Source: Bizionia sp.
Lineage (GTDB): Bacteria; Bacteroidota; Bacteroidia; Flavobacteriales; Flavobacteriaceae
Direction: 5' to 3'
Assembly (NCBI GenBank): GCA_020631395.1
Contig: JAHDHI010000006.1
Location: 43,154 to 91,029 of the forward strand
Length of the DNA: 47,876 nucleotides
A program made the position numbers and the translations under genes. Position 1 is the first letter of the stretch; every line of letters begins with the position of its first letter. Positions 1 through 7,044 of the stretch are shown one piece after another. The notes beneath the pieces are model-generated. The model was not told where the DNA came from. It ran no database searches and worked only from the letters and a program-made list of their open reading frames with translations.

Positions 1-191
1 AATCCAATTAAAGCACCTATCAGCCCCATGAGAATAAAAAGGATTAGAGTCCAATTCGGATACATGAATAAAAACAGAATATCCGTGTAATGATATAGAT
101 ATAGCAATTTTCCAAAACGCCAAACTCCAAAAAGTGACAATAACATTTGAATAATTCCATTTATGGGAGCACTTTGAAGTAATCTAACCAT
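1..191 (-). CDS. Small membrane protein, N-terminal part (runs off left edge)
   Basis: This is an open frame of 63 codons from an ATG at 191 to the window edge. The visible protein begins MVRLLQSAPINGIIQ and is strongly hydrophobic, with one probable membrane segment at about residues 10-24 and another at about 46-63. Its ATG lies inside the last codons of the DUF5063 gene (ATGGTTAG, 8-bp overlap), so it is probably translationally coupled to that gene. I do not recognise a family from the fragment. The real length and function cannot be judged because the rest lies outside the window. Confidence 0.6.
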   Translation of the reverse strand, partial: MVRLLQSAPINGIIQMLLSLFGVWRFGKLLYLYHYTDILFLFMYPNWTLILFILMGLIGALIG

Positions 192-639
192 TTTTATCTT
201 TCAGATATTTTAGCAAATTCACAAGATGCTGTTCAGAATGATGTTTCATTAGAAACCTAAATTGATAAAGCCCATCTTTTTCGCTGTTGTTTTCCAATCT
301 CCATTGAACTTCTATCAAATCTTTTATTATGTCAGTCAAATCATCTATTGAATCTTCTGTTACCAAATCTGCATCTTCGATGATCTTATGGCTTTCCCAA
401 GCAGAATGATACCAACCAAAATCAGGAAAATGTTTTGTTACGATGCTTCTAATTCCGTCATAATCTAAATTCAACGGATCTTCATAATCAGTTGGGTCAA
501 ATTCTGTTTCTACATTCAGATACTCCGCGTAAATTTCAACTAATAATTTTTGAATTTCGAGCGTTTTATCTTCGGATTCAAGTTTTTCATTAGTCCCAAA
601 TTCTACTATTCTATCTATCAGTTTTTTTAATTCGCTCAA
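184..639 (-). CDS. DUF5063 family cytoplasmic protein
   Basis: This is a 151-residue acidic, soluble protein with no signal peptide or membrane segment. The central WYHSAWE and the C-terminal pattern DDLTDIIKDL, later FLMKHHSEQHLVNLLKYL, match what I know of DUF5063 proteins of Bacteroidota, whose function is unknown. The start is a TTG at 639: the frame has no ATG until late in the protein, and an in-frame stop lies a short way upstream. The gene is 50 bp downstream of bioA on the same strand and overlaps the next membrane-protein gene by 8 bp, so it may ride on the biotin transcript. Nothing visible ties it to biotin. Confidence 0.72.
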   Translation of the reverse strand: MSELKKLIDRIVEFGTNEKLESEDKTLEIQKLLVEIYAEYLNVETEFDPTDYEDPLNLDYDGIRSIVTKHFPDFGWYHSAWESHKIIEDADLVTEDSIDDLTDIIKDLIEVQWRLENNSEKDGLYQFRFLMKHHSEQHLVNLLKYLKDKNG

Positions 640-689
640 ACTTCGTATAATGTGTTACAATTTATTATGCAAGTGTAATCGCTCCATAT

Positions 690-1955
690 CTAAACAATAT
701 CCAAAGCTTCCTCTATAACGGCATATATCCTTTCCAATTGCTCCTTGGTGATCACATAAGGAGCTTGAATGTAGATGGTGCTGCCAAGTGGACGTAAGAA
801 CAGACCATTTTCCATGAAGAAACCGAATAGCTTGTCTCGCAAGTTACCATAGCGTTCCATTTCTATGTTTAGATCCAATGCGAATATTACACCAGTCTGC
901 CTTGTCGATTTTACCTTTGGGTGATTCTTTATGCGCTCGTTGAAAGTTTGGTGGGAGGCAGTGATTCGTTCTATGTTGTCTTGTATGGCTTCCGATTGCA
1001 ACAACTCGATCCCCGCCAAGGCCGCAGTACACGCCAATGGATTGGCGGAGTAGGTATGACCATGAAACAGACCTTTCCCGATGTCGTCGCTATAGAAGGC
1101 ATCGTAGATGTCTTGGGAACAAGAGGTAATGGCCATTGGCAACAACCCTGCGGTCAATGCCTTGCTTAGGCAGATCACATCCGGTTTTTGTTCCATGTGC
1201 AATGATGCGAAATGTCTACCCGTCTTGCCGAAACCAGTCATTACTTCATCGGCAACGGTAATGATGTCATGTGCCTTGCAGAACTTTAGAATCTTGTCCA
1301 ACCCCTTTGCATCATGCATCTTCATTGCTGCCGCACCTTGTACCAAGGGCTCGTAGACAAAACCAGCTACTTCGTTGTTTTCCAAGATAGCCTGTAGTGT
1401 TTCCAAGATAACGTCGTCATTGGTTCCGTTTGGAACAGGAATGCGTTTTACGTCCAAAAAGAAATCCTCGAAGGGGCCATTGTACACAGATAGGCTTGAA
1501 ACACTCATGGCTCCAAAGGTATCGCCATGGAAACCATCTTCGAAAGCGATCAAGGTATTGCGTTTGTTTCCATTGTTGAAATGGTATTGCAATGCCATCT
1601 TGATGCCTATCTCCACGGAAGACGACCCATTGTCACTAAAGAAGATCTTGTTTTGATTGTCTGGCAATATCTTGATGAGCTCTTCCGAGAGCCTCACTGC
1701 CGGTTCATGTGTGAAACCGCTGAATACGACTTGATCCAATGTTTGCATCTGTTCCATCACACGACTGGTGACGTACTCGTTGCAATGCCCATACATGCAT
1801 GTGTACCAGGAAGCAATGGCATCTATGTACTCATTGCCATCTTCGTCATATAGGATGCATCCCTTTGCTCTTTTTATGGCTATGGCTTCCGGATGCAACT
1901 TATGTTGCGTCAATGGATGCCAGATATGCTTTTTGTCTCTTTCTTGTAATGTCAT
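690..1955 (-). CDS. bioA: Adenosylmethionine-8-amino-7-oxononanoate aminotransferase
   Basis: This 421-residue enzyme is a class III PLP-dependent aminotransferase that converts KAPA to DAPA using S-adenosylmethionine as amino donor, the antepenultimate step of biotin synthesis. Visible hallmarks are the N-terminal HIWHPLTQH signature (residues 10-18), the GFHGDTFGAMSVS segment (141-153), the cofactor aspartate in ADEVMTGFGKTGR (D236) and the Schiff-base lysine in LSKALTAG (K265). Length is normal for BioA. It is the last biotin gene of a leftward run (bioF, DUF2007, bioD, bioA). An 82-bp spacer holding two small inverted repeats separates it from bioD. The ATG at 1955 starts exactly at the conserved N-terminus. 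Confidence 0.96.
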   Translation of the reverse strand: MTLQERDKKHIWHPLTQHKLHPEAIAIKRAKGCILYDEDGNEYIDAIASWYTCMYGHCNEYVTSRVMEQMQTLDQVVFSGFTHEPAVRLSEELIKILPDNQNKIFFSDNGSSSVEIGIKMALQYHFNNGNKRNTLIAFEDGFHGDTFGAMSVSSLSVYNGPFEDFFLDVKRIPVPNGTNDDVILETLQAILENNEVAGFVYEPLVQGAAAMKMHDAKGLDKILKFCKAHDIITVADEVMTGFGKTGRHFASLHMEQKPDVICLSKALTAGLLPMAITSCSQDIYDAFYSDDIGKGLFHGHTYSANPLACTAALAGIELLQSEAIQDNIERITASHQTFNERIKNHPKVKSTRQTGVIFALDLNIEMERYGNLRDKLFGFFMENGLFLRPLGSTIYIQAPYVITKEQLERIYAVIEEALDIV

Positions 1956-1967
1956 GATATATTGTCG

Positions 1968-1987
1968 TTCTGTATTCGAGTACAGAA
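1968..1987. repeat. Small hairpin in the bioD-bioA spacer
   Basis: This is a perfect inverted repeat with arms TTCTGTA (1968-1974) and TACAGAA (1981-1987) around a 6-nt loop. It starts 12 bp upstream of the bioA start codon. There is no U-tract, so it is not an obvious terminator. It could be an mRNA processing or attenuation structure between bioD and bioA, or part of a dispersed repeat together with the next element. Confidence 0.5.
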
Positions 1988-2006
1988 TGTATTTTGTATT
2001 TAGTGT

Positions 2007-2033
2007 GATCCTGAAACAAGTTCAGGACAACGA
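2007..2033. repeat. Dispersed short palindromic element (CCTGAA...TTCAGG)
   Basis: The sequence CCTGAAACAAGTTCAGG (2010-2026) is a 6-bp-arm palindrome preceded by GAT and followed by ACAACG. The same core, read as CCTGAACTTGTTTCAGG, is one I recall as a short repeat scattered through the intergenic regions of many Flavobacteriaceae. It lies just downstream of the bioD stop codon (2038) and before bioA. Membership of a repeat family is from memory; only one copy is seen in this window. Confidence 0.5.
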
Positions 2034-2037
2034 AACA

Positions 2038-2655
2038 TTATAGTTTTTCCAATTGACCTTTGAATCTTTCTGCATATTCCTTGACGACATTCTGGTCGAA
2101 ATAAGGCTCTTCTTCTATGCGTCCAACAATGGGAACACTGGTCATTGTCTTGATGATGGTTTCTGTGGTCTTGTGCTCATTCCCGCTAAATACGATGGAG
2201 ACATCAAAGCCTTTCTCCTTCAATAAATTTACGGTCAAAAGCGTATGATTTATACTGCCGAGGTAATGCCTAGATACTACGATGACCTTGTAATTGGGTT
2301 TTATGATGTCCAATATGGTTTGTGAATCGTTTAAAGGAACCAACAAACCACCTGCACCTTCAATCACCAAATTGTTCTTGGTCTTTGGTGCCTTTATGTT
2401 TTTCAATTGGATGGTGATGCCATCTATCTCTGCTGCTGCATGTGGACTCATTGGCGTTTTCAATGCGTAGGCGTTTTCGTGAAATCGTGATGTGGCATTG
2501 GATACCAACCCTTTCACCTTTTTGGTATCGCAATCCTCCAATTCCCCTGCTTGTATGGGTTTCCAATAATCTGCTTCCAAGGCTTCGGTAATGATGGCGG
2601 AAGCCACGGTCTTGCCAACCTCGGTGGAGATGCCTGTTATGAAATATGTGCTCAT
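2038..2655 (-). CDS. bioD: ATP-dependent dethiobiotin synthetase
   Basis: This 205-residue protein has the family's P-loop variant GISTEVGKT at residues 8-16 (K15) and the conserved IEGAGGLLVPL segment near the middle. BioD carboxylates DAPA with CO2 and ATP to close the ureido ring of dethiobiotin in the cytoplasm. It is slightly shorter than Escherichia coli BioD (about 225 residues) but has all core motifs. Its ATG overlaps the stop of the upstream DUF2007 gene by 4 bp (ATGA), showing operon coupling. bioA follows after 82 bp. Confidence 0.95.
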   Translation of the reverse strand: MSTYFITGISTEVGKTVASAIITEALEADYWKPIQAGELEDCDTKKVKGLVSNATSRFHENAYALKTPMSPHAAAEIDGITIQLKNIKAPKTKNNLVIEGAGGLLVPLNDSQTILDIIKPNYKVIVVSRHYLGSINHTLLTVNLLKEKGFDVSIVFSGNEHKTTETIIKTMTSVPIVGRIEEEPYFDQNVVKEYAERFKGQLEKL

Positions 2656-3032
2656 TTAAAAATGGTGTTGCAAACGTTACAGCGGTATTTTGTTTTTTCG
2701 AAAAAGGGAAACAACATGTAGAAAATGTTTTTTCGAGAAGGTTCCGCTATCAATATCTTGGTAGAATTGCAGTTGTCGCACACGATTGCTTCACCGTTCT
2801 TGTCTTTTTCGTAGGCCCTGATCCTGTTATAGATCGTCATGGCCTTGTTCAAGTCCTCGTTATGTACCAGTAGCTTTACTCCGCCAATGGCTTGACTTAT
2901 CAATGGGTCTGAATCCACGGTCTTCTCATCGGCCAACATGACACGAACATATTCTTCTTCCAACTTGGATTTTGTGATGTGGGCTTCCGTGGAATATGGA
3001 AATGTGGCTAAAATAGTATAGTGATCTACCAT
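2652..3032 (-). CDS. DUF2007 (signal-transducing-type) protein with C-terminal zinc ribbon
   Basis: This is a 126-residue soluble protein. Residues 1-70 (YTILATFPYSTEAHITKSKL, then VDSDPLISQAIGGVKLLV) match the DUF2007 fold, which is PII-like in shape. The C-terminus carries two Cys-x2-Cys pairs (CDNC around residue 85 and CNVC near 120) separated by about 33 residues, suggesting a metal-binding ribbon. The family is common in Bacteroidota and has no firm function. The gene sits between bioF and bioD, 14 bp after bioF and overlapping bioD by 4 bp, so it is transcribed with the biotin enzymes. A direct biotin role is not shown by the sequence. Confidence 0.8.
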   Translation of the reverse strand: MVDHYTILATFPYSTEAHITKSKLEEEYVRVMLADEKTVDSDPLISQAIGGVKLLVHNEDLNKAMTIYNRIRAYEKDKNGEAIVCDNCNSTKILIAEPSRKNIFYMLFPFFEKTKYRCNVCNTIFK

Positions 3033-3046
3033 GGTCGTGATTATTT

Positions 3047-4198
3047 TTAAACAAAGGTACTAAGTAAGGTCAATACCTCCGAGATTTCTTTTTCCGAATT
3101 GTAAGAATGCAGGCAAAACCGCAATCTTTCCTGTCCTTTTGGAACCGTCGGGGATAGAATGGGTTTTACATCAAATCCATTGATCTTCAGTTTTTTTGCA
3201 ATCTCCTTTATCGTTTCATTGCCAGAGACAACACAACAATGAATTGAAGAGTTGCTGCTTATGAACAAACGTTCCAGTTGAAGTCTTTCAATCTCTGTTT
3301 TGAAGAATGAAATGTTCTGATGCAACTTTTCAATTTTGGATGTCTTCAAAAGTTCCGAATACGAGGATTTAATGGTTGCCAATGCATGTGGTGACAATGC
3401 CGTGGTGTATATGAAAGAGCGAGAGAAGTTGATTAGATATTGCTTTAAAGACGAACTTCCCAGGATTGCCGCGCCGTGGCATCCCATTGCCTTTCCGAAG
3501 GTCGCTATTCGAGCAAATGGTTGTTGTTCCATTTTCAACTCTTGGACCAATCCATTTCCTTTTTCTCCAAAGACACCAATGGCATGTGCTTCATCCACTA
3601 TCAGATGACAGTTGTTTCTTGTGCAAAAATCGGCAAAAGCCTTTAAGTCCGGCGTGTCTCCATCCATGGAAAAAATGGACTCGGTGACGATGTATGTGGT
3701 TTGTTTCGATTTTGAAGGAAACTCGGAGTGACGGAGTACCAGTGCCTTCAATGCATCCAGATCGTTGTGTTTGAACTTGTAGCTCTTTGCATTGCTCATC
3801 GTAATGCCATCTCGAATGGACGCATGGCTATATTCATCGTAGAAGATGAGGTCGCCGCGTTGAGGTACGCAGGAAAAGAATCCCAAATTGGCATCATAGC
3901 CGGAATTGAAGACCAATGCATCCTCACTATCATGGAATTTGGAAAGCATTGTCTCCAAAACAGCATACAATGGATGATTTCCCGATAGGAGTCGAGAACC
4001 TGTGGCTCCATTTTGAGTAAAATGATTTTCGGTTAGATAGTGATGTGTCGCTTCGAAGAGGGCTTCGCTTTTGGAAAAGCCCAAGTAATCGTTGGATGAA
4101 AAATCCACCAAACCATTTTGTGTGCCGAGTTTGCGTAACGCATTGCTTGCATTACGATCATCTAGTTTCCGTTGTAGTTTGTCGGGAAGATCATTCAT
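3047..4198 (-). CDS. bioF: 8-amino-7-oxononanoate synthase
   Basis: This is a 383-residue alpha-oxoamine synthase that condenses pimeloyl thioester with alanine to give KAPA, the first ring-forming step of biotin synthesis. Motifs in order are FSSNDYLGFS (33-42), GATGSRLLSGNH (64-75), the DEYSHASIRDG segment, the cofactor-binding VDEAHAIGVFG (D202, H205) and the PLP lysine in TFGKAMGCHGAA (K236). A related glycine C-acetyltransferase is less likely given the neighbouring bioD and bioA. The gene lies 15 bp after an EamA transporter gene on the same strand. bioB, bioC and bioH are not in the window. Confidence 0.95.
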   Translation of the reverse strand: MNDLPDKLQRKLDDRNASNALRKLGTQNGLVDFSSNDYLGFSKSEALFEATHHYLTENHFTQNGATGSRLLSGNHPLYAVLETMLSKFHDSEDALVFNSGYDANLGFFSCVPQRGDLIFYDEYSHASIRDGITMSNAKSYKFKHNDLDALKALVLRHSEFPSKSKQTTYIVTESIFSMDGDTPDLKAFADFCTRNNCHLIVDEAHAIGVFGEKGNGLVQELKMEQQPFARIATFGKAMGCHGAAILGSSSLKQYLINFSRSFIYTTALSPHALATIKSSYSELLKTSKIEKLHQNISFFKTEIERLQLERLFISSNSSIHCCVVSGNETIKEIAKKLKINGFDVKPILSPTVPKGQERLRFCLHSYNSEKEISEVLTLLSTFV

Positions 4199-4213
4199 GC
4201 TTCAAAGATACGA

Positions 4214-5080
4214 TTACTGGACATTCTTTTTGCTTCTTACGCTTTCGACTATTACGGTGGTTAGAATCAACAAACCACCGAAGAAGGTGTTCCACGTGGG
4301 GATTTCCCTCAAGAAGAAATAGGCGAGTATTATGGCATAGATGGGTTGCATGCTACTGATGATGCAGGCGGTGCTGGCCGAGAAATATTTAAGGCTTCGT
4401 ATAAACAGAGTATGACCTATTGCAGTGGTCAGCAGTGCCAACAAGATGACATATGGGAATTGTGTCTGTATGGATGACATATCCATGAAAAACAGGAAAG
4501 GAGCCAAGATGATGCTCACTATAACCAATTGGTATAACATCAACATGGTGCCATTGTAATTTTGTGTATGACGTTTTATGATAAGTGTTCTCAAAGCATA
4601 GAACAAAGCAGATAGAAGTCCTATTAGAATTCCCTTTACGTGGGTGTTCTCGAAGTTGAGTTCCGGAACCAGAATGTAGATGCCCAGCAAGACCAGAGAG
4701 CCCAATAGAATATGTACTGGGTTCAATCTCGTTTTGGCGAACAAGGGCTCCAAGAGTGCCGTGATTATAGGGAAAGTGTATAGGGACAAGACTCCAAGTG
4801 CCACATTGGACAGCTTCAAGGCATAGAAGTAGGTGACCCAATGTGCTCCCAAAAGCAATGAACTGAGAATGAAATTGGAGGTGTCTTTTCTAGAGTTTAT
4901 TCGCAAGTCAATTTTTTTGTATTTGCAATAGCCATATAGTATGACCATCGCCAAAGCTGCTCGCCACCAAACGGTAACGGGAGGAGGCATCGCGATGAAT
5001 CGCCCCAATACTCCTGAGGTACTGATGAACAAAGTGGCCAAACTCAGCTCGAGCAATTGTCTGACATGTTGGTTTTTCAT
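4214..5080 (-). CDS. EamA/DMT-family inner-membrane transporter
   Basis: This 288-residue protein has about ten hydrophobic segments arranged as two EamA repeats, each about 140 residues. The C-terminal repeat includes SMQPIYAIILAYFFLREIPT, typical of drug/metabolite transporters. I chose the ATG at 5080, which gives a TAATG junction with the upstream gene. A start 36 bp further upstream is open but would place a charged, non-conserved extension on the protein. The substrate cannot be read from sequence. Its position directly before bioF makes export or import of a biotin-pathway compound possible, but that is only inference from linkage. Confidence 0.88.
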   Translation of the reverse strand: MKNQHVRQLLELSLATLFISTSGVLGRFIAMPPPVTVWWRAALAMVILYGYCKYKKIDLRINSRKDTSNFILSSLLLGAHWVTYFYALKLSNVALGVLSLYTFPIITALLEPLFAKTRLNPVHILLGSLVLLGIYILVPELNFENTHVKGILIGLLSALFYALRTLIIKRHTQNYNGTMLMLYQLVIVSIILAPFLFFMDMSSIQTQFPYVILLALLTTAIGHTLFIRSLKYFSASTACIISSMQPIYAIILAYFFLREIPTWNTFFGGLLILTTVIVESVRSKKNVQ

Positions 5081-5607
5081 TAGGTGTTGTTTTTTAACTT
5101 TTCCTTGTCTATCCATTTGTAATCGTTGGGAATGGTGGCGTCCAACAAGTCTATGTTTAATTCTTCCGATAGGTCATAAGCCATTCCCAATGCGAGTTCG
5201 AAATCATGTGACTCGTAAAGGGTGAAATCTCGATTGCCATTGCACCATAGCCTTACTACGAAATTCATGGTAGCTGGCTCCACGAATAGTGAAACATATT
5301 CATAGTTTTCAATGGTTCTCCAGCGACCTATTCCAATTGATCCAACCCCTTTGGTAGTCTTGAATTTTGATTGTGACAAGTTGATGTGAATTTGCTTTTT
5401 CAAACTGAAGTTGAAACCTAGAATCATTAAAAAGACCGAAATGCCGATGTAGTTTACATAAGGTTCGAAGTATTCTACCTCGAAGAATATCCACAGGACG
5501 AAAGACAAGATGCCGCCTATTGCAAAAGTGAAGCAAATGGCGGCAACTATGAGTTCTCCATAGGGACGATTATTTGCTTTTATTACAATAGTGTTATTGT
5601 CTTTCAT
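5080..5607 (-). CDS. Hypothetical two-helix membrane protein
   Basis: This 175-residue protein has two adjacent membrane segments (about residues 20-44 and 50-69) followed by a soluble domain with a conserved-looking GRWRTIENYEYVSLFVEP stretch. The overall plan resembles small PH-like or DUF-type membrane proteins with two helices and one beta-rich domain, but I do not recognise a named family. It is the first gene of the leftward run and its stop shares one base with the transporter start (TAATG). A TATATTTG element ends just 4 nt before its ATG. Confidence 0.7.
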   Translation of the reverse strand: MKDNNTIVIKANNRPYGELIVAAICFTFAIGGILSFVLWIFFEVEYFEPYVNYIGISVFLMILGFNFSLKKQIHINLSQSKFKTTKGVGSIGIGRWRTIENYEYVSLFVEPATMNFVVRLWCNGNRDFTLYESHDFELALGMAYDLSEELNIDLLDATIPNDYKWIDKEKLKNNT

Positions 5608-5611
5608 TGTT

Positions 5612-5619
5612 CAAATATA
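5612..5619 (-). promoter_or_regulatory. Candidate -7 element TATATTTG before the leftward biotin-transporter run
   Basis: Read on the minus strand this is an exact match to the Bacteroidota -7 consensus TAnnTTTG. Transcription would begin about 5 nt downstream, essentially at the ATG at 5607, which would make the message leaderless. No good -33 TTTG was found at 19-21 bp, so the match may be chance. Confidence 0.4.
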
Positions 5620-5684
5620 GATAATGCCATAATAGGCTTAAAATAAAATTGATTATTTTTTTTCGACGATATATTATTGTTTTT

Positions 5685-5710
5685 CGATAACTTTAATATA
5701 TTTGTTATCG
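5685..5710 (+). promoter_or_regulatory. Operator-like inverted repeat over a -7 element, DUF2975/XRE operon
   Basis: A perfect 7-bp inverted repeat, CGATAAC (5685-5691) and GTTATCG (5704-5710), brackets the element TATATTTG (5697-5704), which matches TAnnTTTG. The repeat lies 39 bp before the DUF2975 start. A dyad overlapping a -7 box is where a small HTH repressor encoded in the same operon (6263-6469) would be expected to bind, so negative autoregulation is a reasonable inference. Confidence 0.55.
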
Positions 5711-5749
5711 TTAAACAATAATTTTAAAAAATGAACTAAGAATATAATC

Positions 5750-6259
5750 ATGAAAAAATTAAGTATTTTAAAATCTTTGGTGGACTTCATATGGATAGTC
5801 ACTTGTATTCCTTCGGTTGCCGTTATTTTGTTCGCCTCGATATATATGTTTGTCGATGCATCAATCTTAGGATTTGTATTTAATTTGGAGGACAATGAAA
5901 TCGAGGACTTTGGTCTGTCGATTCAATTGTCTACCCTACTTTTGTTTGTGGTGATCTTTGTAATTGTCTATTGTTTTTATTTGTTCAGAAAGACATTGCA
6001 ATGCTTTCAAAGACGAAAACCTTTTGACTCTTTTATAATTGACACGTACAATAAAATAGGGAATATGCTTGTGTTCTCTGGTATTGGAGCAACAGTGCTA
6101 TTTTTTAGCTTTAGATTGATTTTTGAATCAAAGTTTGAAATTCATCTGGGATTCAGCCCATATTTGTTCATTGTCTGTTTGGGTTTGTTCTTCATGGTAT
6201 TGAGTGAGGTGTTTAAAGTAGCAAAAGTAGCAAAGGAAGAAAACGAATTAACCATATAA
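5750..6259 (+). CDS. DUF2975 family membrane protein
   Basis: This 169-residue protein has four predicted membrane segments (about 10-38, 60-83, 103-122 and 136-155). The C-terminal GLFFMVLSEVFKVAKVAKEE followed by NELTI is the signature I associate with DUF2975, a four-helix inner-membrane family usually encoded with a small YozG-like HTH regulator. That partner follows here after a 3-bp gap. The pair is common in Bacteroidota and Firmicutes; the membrane protein is thought to act together with the regulator, but its signal is unknown. An operator-like dyad lies upstream. Confidence 0.82.
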   Translation: MKKLSILKSLVDFIWIVTCIPSVAVILFASIYMFVDASILGFVFNLEDNEIEDFGLSIQLSTLLLFVVIFVIVYCFYLFRKTLQCFQRRKPFDSFIIDTYNKIGNMLVFSGIGATVLFFSFRLIFESKFEIHLGFSPYLFIVCLGLFFMVLSEVFKVAKVAKEENELTI

Positions 6260-6262
6260 CTT

Positions 6263-6469
6263 ATGTCGATAATTGTTAACTTAGATGTCATGCTTGCCAA
6301 ACGCAAGATGAAAAGCAAGGACTTGGCTGAGATCATTGGCATAACGACTGCTAATCTGTCTATATTGAAATCAGGCAAGGCCAAAGCAGTGCGTTTTTCC
6401 ACTTTGGAAGCCATTTGCAAGGCCTTGGAGTGTCAACCAAGTGATATTTTAGAATATGTCGAAGACTAA
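6263..6469 (+). CDS. Small XRE-type HTH regulator (YozG-like)
   Basis: This 68-residue protein is a single Cro/C1-type helix-turn-helix domain. It has the order NLDVMLAKRKMKSKDLAE, then IGITTANLSILKSGKA (recognition helix region), then STLEAICKALECQPSDILEY, which is the classical end of this family. It has no sensor domain and is probably a DNA-binding partner of the DUF2975 protein encoded 3 bp upstream. The 7-bp dyad at 5685-5710 is a candidate binding site. Its last codons overlap the start of the GNAT gene by 14 bp. Confidence 0.9.
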   Translation: MSIIVNLDVMLAKRKMKSKDLAEIIGITTANLSILKSGKAKAVRFSTLEAICKALECQPSDILEYVED

Positions 6470-7013
6470 CATTACATACCATAGAGCATCAACCACTGAA
6501 GAATTAAAGGCCATTTTAGATCTTCAGCAAAAAAACTTGAGCGATGTGCTCTCAGGAAAAGAAAAAGAAAAAGAAGGTTTTGTGACTTTGCGACATGACC
6601 TTGATGTTCTTGAAAAAATGAATGATGCTTGTGCGCATTGCATAGTCAAAAACAATGGGAAGGTCGTTGGCTATGCCCTATCCATGCTTCAAGATTTCAG
6701 AAACGATGTTCCGTTGTTAATGCCAATGTTCGATGAGATCGACACTGTCTTAAAAGAGAAGAAATCAAACCTCGACTATCTCGTGATGGGGCAAATCTGC
6801 ATAGATAAAAGTATGAGGGGACAAGGCGTATTCAGAAGTTTGTATGCTTATATGTCAGAAGAACTAAAAAGTGATTTCGATGCCATTATAACCGAGGTGG
6901 ATGCAAAAAACGAGCGATCCTCGAATGCGCATCGGGCAGTAGGCTTTCAAATCCTGAAGAAGTATGAATCCAATAATCAACTTTGGGAATTAATTGTTTT
7001 GGAGATTAAATAA
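6456..7013 (+). CDS. GNAT-family N-acetyltransferase
   Basis: This 185-residue protein carries a GNAT fold: an N-terminal helix region, VVGYALSM on strand 4, the strand and acetyl-CoA loop VMGQICIDKSMRGQGVFRSL (R-x2-G-x-G type, about residues 112-128), and a C-terminal IITEVDAKNERSSNAHRAVG typical of the family. The substrate is unknown. The ATG overlaps the XRE gene by 14 bp, so it is probably translated from the same message as the DUF2975/XRE pair. That linkage is unusual for a housekeeping acetyltransferase and could mean regulated modification, but the sequence gives no more. Confidence 0.85.
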   Translation: MSKTNITYHRASTTEELKAILDLQQKNLSDVLSGKEKEKEGFVTLRHDLDVLEKMNDACAHCIVKNNGKVVGYALSMLQDFRNDVPLLMPMFDEIDTVLKEKKSNLDYLVMGQICIDKSMRGQGVFRSLYAYMSEELKSDFDAIITEVDAKNERSSNAHRAVGFQILKKYESNNQLWELIVLEIK

Positions 7014-7044
7014 CCAAAGTCATTTTCCCGTATCTTTACAGTCT

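Noticed and set aside
690-1955. Several opposite-strand open frames inside bioA
   Set aside because: They are shadow frames of a well-supported gene and carry no motif. The same holds for long antisense frames within bioF, the secretin, the TonB receptor and radA.
5081-5116. N-terminal extension of the EamA transporter
   Set aside because: The ATG at 5080 forms a TAATG junction and begins at the first membrane segment; the extension is charged and unneeded.
6994-7044. N-terminal extension of UmuC
   Set aside because: The conserved UmuC beginning is at 7045 and the extension overlaps the acetyltransferase gene with unrelated residues.
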